Of a stretch of 8,890 nucleotides of DNA, positions 1 to 6,164 are shown one piece after another (positions within the stretch are counted from its first letter, which is position 1; each line of letters opens with the position of its first letter). The stretch lies in contig CALMDN010000521.1 of the NCBI GenBank assembly GCA_937864935.1, positions 1-8,890 on the forward strand, given 5' to 3'. The position numbers and the translations under genes were made by a program. The DNA comes from an uncultured Bacteroidales bacterium. GTDB taxonomy: Bacteria; Bacteroidota; Bacteroidia; Bacteroidales; Lentimicrobiaceae. Under the pieces are notes generated by a model, which was not told the DNA's origin, did not search any database, and worked only from the letters and a program-made list of their open reading frames with translations.

Positions 1-19
1 AAAAATTGCGGTTGCCCGG

Positions 20-48
20 AAATAAAAAGGCCACCGCATCGGGTGGCC
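20..48 (-). terminator. Rho-independent terminator of the FabH-like gene
   Basis: Read on the minus strand, a perfect 7-bp GC-rich stem (GGCCACC with GGTGGCC, window 29-35 and 42-48) closes a six-base loop and runs straight into TTTTTATTT (window 28 down to 20). The stem begins 40 bases after the stop codon of the FabH-like gene. Stem, loop and T-tract all fit an intrinsic terminator in that orientation. Nothing else is recognisable in the first 88 bases. Confidence 0.85.
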
Positions 49-88
49 GGAGTTCAGCTTATCGTCAGTGAGATTCAGGCCAGGTGGC

Positions 89-1168
89 TTATGGCATTTT
101 ATAGACCATGGCGTTTACATGCATTCCGGCACCAACGGAGGCAAAAACAAAATGGTCGCCCGGGTTGAGCGGGTGATTGTCAACTTTTTTATTCACAATC
201 AGGTCGAAAAGAATGGGCAGGGTGGCCACCGAATTGTTGCCCAGCCACGAAATGGTCATCGGCATCGAAAATTCCGGACGGTCCTTGATTCCATACAATT
301 CATATAGCCTGTTAACAATGGCGTCGTCCATTTTTTCATTGGCCTGATGGATCAGAATTCTCTCCATATCAGTGATGGGTAGTCCGCTTTTGTCAATCGC
401 CATTTTAATGGCCGCCGGCACAGTTTTCAGGGCATATTCATAGAGTTTTCTGCCATTCATTTTCAGGTAAAGTTCATCTCCTTTCTCAGGATTGAATGAT
501 CTGCCCATCTGCAGAAGGAAAACCTGTTCAGCGGTATCGGTGCGGGTAACATGGGTGAGAATGCCCACCGGTTCCTCACTTTCAACAGCACTTACCACTA
601 CGGCACCAGCACCGTCGGAATAGATCATGCTGTCGCGGTCATGGGGGTCGCTTACCCTTGAAAGGGTCTCGGAACCAATCACCAGAATGTTTCTGGCATC
701 GCCTGAACGGATGTAATAATCAGCCTGTATCAGAGCCTGAAGCCATCCAGGGCATCCGAAAGGGACATCATAAGCTACGGTAAACGGATTCAGAATGCCC
801 AGTTTGTATTTCACGCGAGAGGCAAGTGCCGGAACGATGTCAACCCGGGTACTTCCGTGTTTTACATCACCGAAATTGTGTGCAACAATAATGTAATCCA
901 GCGCTTCCCTGTCGATTCCTGCACTGGCAAGGGCTTTTTCACCGGCAAAAAAGGCAATGTCAGAGTTCACAAACTCATCTTCGATGTAACGGCGTTCATC
1001 GATACCGGTAATCTGCTGAAATTTGGAGATGATCTCTTCATTGGCCCTTTTAATGGGTTCACCATTCGACTCCAGAAAGGTTTTGGCCAGGAAATCATTG
1101 TTCCTGACCAGCTTGGTCGGTAGGTAACTACCTGTTCCTGTAATGACTGAGTATATTTTTTTTGACAT
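89..1168 (-). CDS. Beta-ketoacyl-ACP synthase III family protein (FabH-like), 359 aa
   Basis: This is a thiolase-fold condensing enzyme of the ketoacyl synthase III group, which joins an acyl-CoA starter to malonyl-ACP or a related extender by Claisen condensation in the cytoplasm. The Cys-His-Asn triad is visible: Cys139 in VPFGCPGW, His274 in LIHQANEKM and Asn311 in WLGNNSVATLP. The glycine-rich YSDGAGAVVVSA segment (about 183-194) and the C-terminal FASVGAGMHVNAMVY are also typical. At 359 residues it is longer than housekeeping FabH (about 320). Extra sequence lies near residues 30-60, and the nucleophile is followed by Pro rather than the usual small residue, so it may be a specialised paralogue (lipid, secondary metabolite or starter-unit synthase) rather than FabH itself. 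The ATG start has no Shine-Dalgarno sequence, only an A-rich stretch, as is common in Bacteroidota. A terminator follows the gene, and a terminator-like hairpin precedes it. The family call is firm; the substrate cannot be told from sequence. Confidence 0.9.
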   Translation of the reverse strand: MSKKIYSVITGTGSYLPTKLVRNNDFLAKTFLESNGEPIKRANEEIISKFQQITGIDERRYIEDEFVNSDIAFFAGEKALASAGIDREALDYIIVAHNFGDVKHGSTRVDIVPALASRVKYKLGILNPFTVAYDVPFGCPGWLQALIQADYYIRSGDARNILVIGSETLSRVSDPHDRDSMIYSDGAGAVVVSAVESEEPVGILTHVTRTDTAEQVFLLQMGRSFNPEKGDELYLKMNGRKLYEYALKTVPAAIKMAIDKSGLPITDMERILIHQANEKMDDAIVNRLYELYGIKDRPEFSMPMTISWLGNNSVATLPILFDLIVNKKVDNHPLNPGDHFVFASVGAGMHVNAMVYKMP

Positions 1169-1186
1169 TTTTGTACTGTGTTAGAC

Positions 1187-1226
1187 AAAAAAAACGGTTT
1201 ATCACGGCAATAGCGCTTGATAAACC
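1187..1226 (-). terminator. Terminator-like hairpin 18 nt before the FabH-like start (possible attenuator)
   Basis: On the minus strand a perfect 9-bp stem (GGTTTATCA with TGATAAACC, window 1218-1226 and 1196-1204) with a 13-base loop is followed by one G and then eight T residues (window 1194-1187). This is a complete intrinsic terminator by form. It lies about 207 bases after the stop of the HD-domain gene and only 18 bases before the ATG of the FabH-like gene. It may simply end the marC-HD transcript, or it may act as an attenuator in the leader of the FabH-like gene, since there is little room for a promoter after it. Confidence 0.75.
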
Positions 1227-1276
1227 CTTGAATAGAAACCTGAATAGACTGACAAAAAGCTTGACTTTTGAAGCAG

Positions 1277-1284
1277 CAAAAATA
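1277..1284 (-). promoter_or_regulatory. Candidate -7 element (TATTTTTG) upstream of the FabH-like gene
   Basis: The minus strand reads TATTTTTG here, an exact match to the Bacteroidota -7 consensus TAnnTTTG. The nearest upstream TTG is 22 bases away, slightly beyond the usual spacing to the -33 element. Transcription from here would pass through the terminator-like hairpin at 1187-1226 before reaching the ATG, which would make that hairpin part of a leader. A chance match is quite possible in this AT-rich stretch. Confidence 0.35.
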
Positions 1285-1334
1285 GGTATTAAACCGATTG
1301 ATGAGACAATTGTGCTGGTTAAAATGATGGAATG

Positions 1335-1352
1335 ATTTATAATATTATAAAT
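1335..1352. repeat. 18-bp perfect AT-only palindrome in the HD/FabH-like intergenic region
   Basis: ATTTATAATATTATAAAT reads the same on both strands over 18 bp with no central spacer. It lies in the 264-bp gap between the HD-domain gene and the FabH-like gene, about 50 bp upstream of the candidate -7 element at 1277-1284. A dimeric regulator could bind such a site, but it contains only A and T, and palindromes of this kind arise readily in AT-rich spacers. The symmetry is certain; function is unproven. Confidence 0.5.
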
Positions 1353-1432
1353 ATGAATAACATATACAGTTGCCAGGATTGCGTTTTGTTGTTGCAAACC
1401 AAGTAAATCAATGGCTTGACATCTCAACCGGA

Positions 1433-2071
1433 CTACTTTTCAATCAGAGGTTTCTGTTTGTTGACAAAGTCTTCGAAATTGAGGAAGGATTTGCCATGGG
1501 ATTGGTGATACAATGCTTCGGCAAAGGCAATGCAGGACAGTGTTTCCTTTATTCTCAGGAATCCTGGGTTAAGATCGCCTGCTCCAAGGCGTATGCGGTC
1601 GAGGGCGTCTGCATCTTTAAGTATAGCTACTGTCAGGAAGTCAGGATCGTCATCGGTCAGTTCAAGGCTGGTCGAATGCAGGGTTACGGCTTTTTCTATC
1701 AGTCTGAAGTCTGTTCCGGATGCACCGTTTTCGCTGAAGAGCCTGTGGTAGAGCGGCAATTTAAGTCTGGCAGCATCGGCTCCGTGACCGGTGCAGTAAC
1801 CGTCATGCCGGCGGGCCATGTCGTGAACAAAGGCTGCAAAAAAAGCGGTTCGCGCTTCATGTATATGCCCTGTCAGTAAACCCAGGTTCAGGGTGTGAAA
1901 CATTACCCTGTATGTATGCAAAATCCCATGCAGTATGCTGTGGTGGTCAAACTGGCTTTCCAACAGCTGAAAACTGCCGGAATTGATGCTGTATTTTTTG
2001 TCGAAAGGGTTCAAGACAGGTAGAAATTTGAACAACAAATCGGAATGCGGCCTGCAGCTACTTGATTGCAC
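1433..2071 (-). CDS. HD-domain phosphohydrolase-like protein, 212 aa
   Basis: The protein carries the metal-binding pattern of the HD superfamily, whose members hydrolyse phosphate esters of nucleotides and other substrates. Visible motifs are H48-G-I-L-H52-T-Y-R55-V, the signature pair H83-D84, H96-G, H132 and the late acidic motif D153-A-D155-A-L-D158-R. All expected metal ligands seem present, so it should be an active metal-dependent hydrolase, but nothing identifies the substrate. It has no signal peptide or membrane segment and is probably cytoplasmic. The chosen start is GTG at 2071, 9 bases after the marC stop. The first in-frame ATG inside, Met57, would remove the HGxxH motif, so the true start must lie upstream of it; the exact N-terminus is uncertain. 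The short gap points to co-transcription with marC. The gene is followed by about 200 bases without coding signal and then the hairpin at 1187-1226. Confidence 0.8.
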   Translation of the reverse strand: MQSSSCRPHSDLLFKFLPVLNPFDKKYSINSGSFQLLESQFDHHSILHGILHTYRVMFHTLNLGLLTGHIHEARTAFFAAFVHDMARRHDGYCTGHGADAARLKLPLYHRLFSENGASGTDFRLIEKAVTLHSTSLELTDDDPDFLTVAILKDADALDRIRLGAGDLNPGFLRIKETLSCIAFAEALYHQSHGKSFLNFEDFVNKQKPLIEK

Positions 2072-2080
2072 GCTGAATTG

Positions 2081-2734
2081 TTACGATGGAACGATGTTAA
2101 AGATGGATTGCAGGATTGGTTTGAGACCGGCAAAGAAAAACTCTACGGCGATAACCATCATAATCAGGCCCATCAGTTTCATCATGATTTTATTACCGGT
2201 TTCGCCCAGCAGCGGAATAATTTTACTGGCACCGAGCAGGAAAAACAGGGTAGTAAGCAGGGTCACCACAATGGCAAGGAGCAGAATGAGTTTTAGTGGC
2301 AGGGTAGGGCTGTCTTCCATCAGCACAATGGCATTGGTGATGGCCCCCGGGCCGGCAATGATGGGAATTCCCAGCGGCGTTACTGAAATGTCGTCGACAT
2401 ATTTTTTTACCAGTTCTTCATCCACTTTTATGCGGCTGATTCGTGCATGAAGCATTTCATAACCCATGATAAAGAAAATAATTCCTCCGACAACCCTGAA
2501 ACTGTTGACGGATATCCCGAAAAATTTGAACATCAGCTGCCCCCCAAGAGCGAAGAGCATCAGTGTAATGAATGCCGTAACCACGGCTTTGATGGCCGTA
2601 CGCTTTCGCTGTGATTCTGAAATATCAGCGGTCATGGTCATGAAAACCGGCATCACCCCCAGGGGGTTAATGATGGCAAAAAATGAGGTAAAAAACAACA
2701 GGGCCGTGGTAAACAGTTCGTGTGTCATAGGCAT
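2081..2734 (-). CDS. MarC family integral membrane protein, 217 aa
   Basis: The sequence matches the MarC/UPF0056 family of six-helix inner-membrane proteins, whose transport substrate is not established; an early link of E. coli marC to multiple antibiotic resistance was not upheld. Family motifs are the N-terminal FFAIINPLGVMPVF (about 18-31), the mid-protein ISVTPLGIPIIAGPGAI (116-132), whose TPLGIP and GPGA signatures are diagnostic, and MMVIAVEFFFAGL near the C-terminus. Hydrophobic segments fall at roughly 8-33, 47-69, 75-93, 120-138, 148-168 and 184-207, giving six helices in the usual two sets of three. Length is normal for the family (about 200-220). There are two possible ATG starts, codons 1 and 3, with no clear ribosome binding site to choose between them. 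It sits 121 bp after ftcD, past a hairpin, and directly before the HD gene. No mechanistic link to histidine degradation is known. Confidence 0.92.
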   Translation of the reverse strand: MPMTHELFTTALLFFTSFFAIINPLGVMPVFMTMTADISESQRKRTAIKAVVTAFITLMLFALGGQLMFKFFGISVNSFRVVGGIIFFIMGYEMLHARISRIKVDEELVKKYVDDISVTPLGIPIIAGPGAITNAIVLMEDSPTLPLKLILLLAIVVTLLTTLFFLLGASKIIPLLGETGNKIMMKLMGLIMMVIAVEFFFAGLKPILQSIFNIVPS

Positions 2735-2800
2735 TTCTTTGGCGGCTTTCCGAATGAAAGCTGAGGTAGAACGTTAATAACCAGGTTGATCAATGTCAAT

Positions 2801-2843
2801 CCGGAAGCAATGACCATCTTCAGTAAGACCGCATTGCTTCCGG
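2801..2843. repeat. 12-bp perfect inverted repeat (3' hairpin of ftcD)
   Basis: CCGGAAGCAATG (2801-2812) pairs perfectly with CATTGCTTCCGG (2832-2843). The 19-base loop can form a further inner stem, TCTT with AAGA (2817-2820 and 2825-2828), around the tetraloop CAGT. The hairpin begins 12 bases after the ftcD stop codon. No T-tract follows on either strand, so it is not a canonical intrinsic terminator. Likely roles are a 3'-end stabiliser or a weak terminator separating ftcD from marC. Confidence 0.65.
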
Positions 2844-2855
2844 TATTATTCTGGT

Positions 2856-4541
2856 TTATTTGATTTTGGCATTGACAATTTTCAGGATTTTCTCTTCTGC
2901 AGCACAGGCTTGTCTTTCGATTTCTGCACCTTCAGCAATTGCTTTTTCAACGAAGCCTTTATCGCTGAGACCTGATGCATTTATCTTAACATTCAGGTAA
3001 GCACCCATGACCGCAGAGCGGGCTGCAAGGGCACCTACCCCGGCATCGGAGACTGAATTCGGATTTCCGGTTTCTGCCATTGCTTCAATGATTTCCATGG
3101 CTTCATAAGATTTGCGCATTACCCTGAGGGGTATTTCAATGGCGTAACGGGTAGCCTCTTCAATGGCTTCTGCCCTTGCTGCTTTTTCCTGTTCGTTTCC
3201 TTTGGGAAGCCCGAAGGCATTCATAATCCTGTTGAAGGCATTGGTGTCTTCATCGACAAGGAAAAGCAATTCATCCTTGAGTGTCTGTCCTTTTTCAGCC
3301 CATAGTGAAAACTCTTCCCAGCGTTCATCCCAGCCAGGCTTGTGCGAAGATAGGTTGGCGACCATGGTGCCGAGTGAGATGCCCAGAACACCCATATAGG
3401 CCGAAATCGAACCTCCGCCCGGAGCAGGTGATTCCGAGGCTGTTTCATCGGCAAAGGCACGGCAGGTCTTGTCCATGAGCAGATTTCCGCTTTTTTCCTC
3501 CAGCACGAATTCGATGATTTTTTCAGCCGGGTTGAAAGGTTTGAGATCGTCGAGTCCCAGCGATTTAACAGCAATTTTAATCAGCTCATCCTGAGAAACG
3601 CCCACCGATCTTTGTTGTTTTTTCAGGAAATACTTACCGGCATCGGTAAATACTTTCAGCGGGGCGAGTCCGACCAGTTCAGAACCTGTAACCCTCATTC
3701 CGCGCTCTGCTGCTTTTTTACAGGCTTCCTCAAACGCAACATGTACGGGGGTAATGCTGATGTTTGTGAGGTTGATGGAAACCTGGGCAATTCCATACTC
3801 TTCTATGAACCAGCCAATGGCTTTGCAGGCCTTCAGGGTGCCCGGAATATCGATCTGTTTCCCGTTTTCATCTTTCATGATTTTTCCGGTAATCGGATTG
3901 CCTTCGCGCATCGGCCTGCCCTTTTCGCGGATATCAAAGGCCACGGCGTTGGCACGGCGGGTGCTGGTCGAATTGAGGTTAACATTGTAAGCAACCAGAA
4001 AATCGCGGGCACCGACAGCTATGGCACCTGTTCGCGGGAGAAATTCTGCCGGTCCGAAGTCGGGTTTCCAGCCAGCCTCGGTCAGTTTCTTTGAAAGTCC
4101 TTCGTATTCACCCGAACGGCAATAAGCAAGGTTACGGCGCTCCGGCTGAAGTGCCGCCTCTTCGTAGCAGTATACCGGAATTCCAAGTTCTTTACCTATC
4201 CTATCCGCCAGTTTGTGGGCGTATTTAACTGTCTCCTCCATTGAGATGTTGGAAATGGGAACAAGCGGACAGACATCTGTGGCACCGAACCGCGGGTGTG
4301 CTCCGGTATGTTTCGACATGTCGATGAGTTCCATCGCTTTCTTTACTGCCTGAAAGGCAGCTTCAATCACCTGTTCCGGTTCACCGGCAATGGTTACCAC
4401 TGTCCTGTTGGTTGCTGCACCCGGATCTACATCGAGCAGTTTGACTCCTTCCACGGATTTGATCTGTTCGGTAATCTGTCCGATGATCTCCATATTACGT
4501 CCCTCACTGAAATTGGGGACACATTCAATAATCTGTTTCAT
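2856..4541 (-). CDS. ftcD: Bifunctional glutamate formimidoyltransferase / formimidoyl-THF cyclodeaminase, 561 aa
   Basis: FtcD moves the formimino group of N-formimino-L-glutamate to tetrahydrofolate, releasing glutamate, and then deaminates 5-formimino-THF to 5,10-methenyl-THF and ammonia. This feeds histidine carbon into one-carbon metabolism in the cytoplasm. The transferase domain spans about 1-320: CVPNFSEGRN at 7-16, the catalytic His82 in KHTGAHPRFGATDVCPLVP, and SINLTNISITPVH at 255-267. The cyclodeaminase domain spans about 345-561: ESPAPGGGSISA (370-381), VDEDTNAFNRIM (429-440) and NPNSVSDAGVGALAARSA (493-510). The length matches the fused mammalian enzyme (about 541), whereas some bacteria keep the two activities on separate genes. 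The ATG at 4541 is preceded at 5 nt by AGAGG, a fair ribosome binding site. hutI lies 75 bp upstream on the same strand with no terminator between, so the two form an operon covering consecutive steps. The domains look complete. Confidence 0.97.
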   Translation of the reverse strand: MKQIIECVPNFSEGRNMEIIGQITEQIKSVEGVKLLDVDPGAATNRTVVTIAGEPEQVIEAAFQAVKKAMELIDMSKHTGAHPRFGATDVCPLVPISNISMEETVKYAHKLADRIGKELGIPVYCYEEAALQPERRNLAYCRSGEYEGLSKKLTEAGWKPDFGPAEFLPRTGAIAVGARDFLVAYNVNLNSTSTRRANAVAFDIREKGRPMREGNPITGKIMKDENGKQIDIPGTLKACKAIGWFIEEYGIAQVSINLTNISITPVHVAFEEACKKAAERGMRVTGSELVGLAPLKVFTDAGKYFLKKQQRSVGVSQDELIKIAVKSLGLDDLKPFNPAEKIIEFVLEEKSGNLLMDKTCRAFADETASESPAPGGGSISAYMGVLGISLGTMVANLSSHKPGWDERWEEFSLWAEKGQTLKDELLFLVDEDTNAFNRIMNAFGLPKGNEQEKAARAEAIEEATRYAIEIPLRVMRKSYEAMEIIEAMAETGNPNSVSDAGVGALAARSAVMGAYLNVKINASGLSDKGFVEKAIAEGAEIERQACAAEEKILKIVNAKIK

Positions 4542-4616
4542 TTAGCCTCTGATATTTAAATTTTTGAAATTTTAAGGAAATTGAGTTTGCCCCACTTGCA
4601 GAGCCTGGTGCCAGTT

Positions 4617-5897
4617 TCAGTGTTTAACAATACTGCCATTCAAAATAACTGTAGCCACCTTATTACTGCCGTAAGCATAAAGCATATATTCAACCGAAGG
4701 AATCGGATGGGTAATGAATACATTTGCCGTTTTCCCTACCGCGATACTTCCCAGCTCGTCGCTAACCCCCATGGCATAGGCGCCGTTGATGGTGCAGGCA
4801 TTGATGGCTTCTTCGGGGGTCATCCTGAACATGATGCTTCCCATGGAAAGGATGAGTTGCATGTTACCCGATGGGGATGATCCTGGATTAAAATCGCTGG
4901 CCAGGGCTATCGGTAAACCTGCATCGATCATTTTGCGGGCCGGGGCAAGTATCATGTTAAGAAAAAAGGCAGCACCGGGAAGCAGGGTCGGCATGGTTTC
5001 ACTGCCCAGCAGGGCTTCAATTTCTTCGTCACCGGTGTATTCGAGATGGTCAACCGAAAGGGCATCGTATTTTACACCCACCTGGATGCCACCGGAATAG
5101 TCCAGCTCATTGGCATGAATCTTCGGCCGCAACCCGTGTTTGATGCCGGCCATCAGAATGCGTTCGGTCTGATCGGGCGTAAAGAAGCCGCGATCGCAGA
5201 ATACATCGATAAAATCTGCCAGATAGCCTGAAGAAACCACCGGTATCATTTCATTGATGATCAGGTCAACATATTCATCCTGTCGGCCTTTGTATTCTTC
5301 AGGCACTGCATGGGCTCCCAGAAATGTTGCTTTTATGGTGAGCGGGCTCAGGGCCTGCAGCCTTCTGATTACCCTGAGCATTTTGAGTTCATCTTCGGTA
5401 TTCAGTCCGTAGCCACTTTTGATCTCTACTGCACCGGTTCCGTAGGCCATGATCTCGTTGAGCCTGGCCAGGGCCTGCTCGGTGAGTTCATCTTCATCTG
5501 CTTCGTGAAGCCGTTTCGATGAGTTGAGGATGCCACCACCCCGTTTGGCGATCTCTTCATACGAAAGACCTTTGATTTTGTCAACATATTCAATCTCCCG
5601 GCTTCCGGCATAAACGAGGTGGGTGTGCGAATCGCAGAAAGAAGGGAACACCATCCCTCCTCGGGCATTCACCGTCTGACAGTCCTCTGTTTCGTCAGCC
5701 AGAAGCCTCAGTTCCTGCTTCTTGCCAAAGGCTTTGATTTTTCCGTCGTCGATGAGTAAATAGGCATCATCGATGAAATCAAGCCGTGACATTTCAGCTC
5801 CGGCTTTCAGCAGTTTATTCTCATGGTCGGTTCCAACCAGCCTGCCTATGTTCGTAATCAATAGTTTTCCTGCCATAATGTACTGATTATTAAGCAT
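4617..5897 (-). CDS. hutI: Imidazolonepropionase, 426 aa
   Basis: HutI is a cytoplasmic metal-dependent amidohydrolase that opens 4-imidazolone-5-propionate to N-formimino-L-glutamate, the third step of histidine breakdown. The family's metal and substrate residues are all there: H91 and H93 in DSHTHLVYAGSREIEY, H196 in FLGAHAVPEEY, H261 in KIHANEL, H284 in SVDHLEYTG and D335 in ALASDFNPGSSP. Spacing agrees with the characterised Bacillus enzyme (offset 11-12 residues). AVEIKSGYGLNTEDELKMLR is another strong family signature. The longest frame starts with ATG at 5897, but Met8 (ATG at 5876) begins MAGKLLITNIG, the usual N-terminus, and may be the real start; neither has a Shine-Dalgarno sequence. 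Its product feeds FtcD, encoded 75 bp downstream. A Bacteroidota-type promoter element lies 33 bp upstream of the longer start. hutH and hutU are not nearby within the window. It ends with TGA, showing that TGA is a normal stop here. Confidence 0.97.
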   Translation of the reverse strand: MLNNQYIMAGKLLITNIGRLVGTDHENKLLKAGAEMSRLDFIDDAYLLIDDGKIKAFGKKQELRLLADETEDCQTVNARGGMVFPSFCDSHTHLVYAGSREIEYVDKIKGLSYEEIAKRGGGILNSSKRLHEADEDELTEQALARLNEIMAYGTGAVEIKSGYGLNTEDELKMLRVIRRLQALSPLTIKATFLGAHAVPEEYKGRQDEYVDLIINEMIPVVSSGYLADFIDVFCDRGFFTPDQTERILMAGIKHGLRPKIHANELDYSGGIQVGVKYDALSVDHLEYTGDEEIEALLGSETMPTLLPGAAFFLNMILAPARKMIDAGLPIALASDFNPGSSPSGNMQLILSMGSIMFRMTPEEAINACTINGAYAMGVSDELGSIAVGKTANVFITHPIPSVEYMLYAYGSNKVATVILNGSIVKH

Positions 5898-5930
5898 TAA
5901 AAATGACTACTCATCTTTTTCTATGCCGGA

Positions 5931-5938
5931 CAAAGTTA
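5931..5938 (-). promoter_or_regulatory. Bacteroidota-type -7 element (TAACTTTG) of the hutI-ftcD transcript
   Basis: The minus strand reads TAACTTTG, an exact match to the -7 consensus TAnnTTTG used by the primary sigma factor of Bacteroidota. It lies 33 bp before the first possible hutI ATG and 54 bp before Met8, so transcription would begin near 5922-5925 and leave a leader of usual length. No good TTTG is seen at the -33 position; the -33 element is often weak in this phylum. An expected regulator site for histidine control was not recognised. Confidence 0.6.
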
Positions 5939-6102
5939 ATAAATCGCATCATGTGGCCCTGATTTTAGCTGTTGATTCACCCATAATAATTCATTAATCA
6001 TAGAATGCAGATATTGAGGTTTTTAGCTATGTGTACAGGAAAATATTGCAGCCGGCTGAATTTATATCTTAAGCCTTGCAGAAAGCAGGGCAGAAAAAGT
6101 GA

Positions 6103-6110
6103 TATTGTTG
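6103..6110 (+). promoter_or_regulatory. Weak candidate -7 element (TATTGTTG) of the S8 protease gene
   Basis: TATTGTTG differs from TAnnTTTG at one position and lies 54 bp before the protease ATG, a sensible distance. The nearest upstream TTG (6076-6078) is 24 bases away, slightly too far. This is the best match found on the plus strand of the 267-bp divergent spacer (5898-6164), which otherwise shows AT-rich sequence and no gene. Confidence 0.25.
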
Positions 6111-6164
6111 CAGACAAAATCTGTTTTCAACTGTTATTGACCATAACCATAATACAATTCTGAC

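Noticed and set aside
1128..1427. A 99-codon open frame on the minus strand in the gap between the HD gene and the FabH-like gene
   Set aside because: It overlaps the start of the FabH-like gene in another frame, runs through the hairpin and its T-tract, has an AT-driven hydrophobic composition and matches no family I recognise.
1370..1879. A 169-codon plus-strand open frame opposite the HD gene
   Set aside because: The minus-strand frame holds the full set of HD metal-binding motifs; the plus-strand frame shows none and is explained as its shadow.
5898..6164. Possible small gene or structured RNA in the divergent hutI/protease spacer
   Set aside because: No frame of credible length, no strong hairpin and no tRNA-like fold was seen; only promoter-like elements could be supported.
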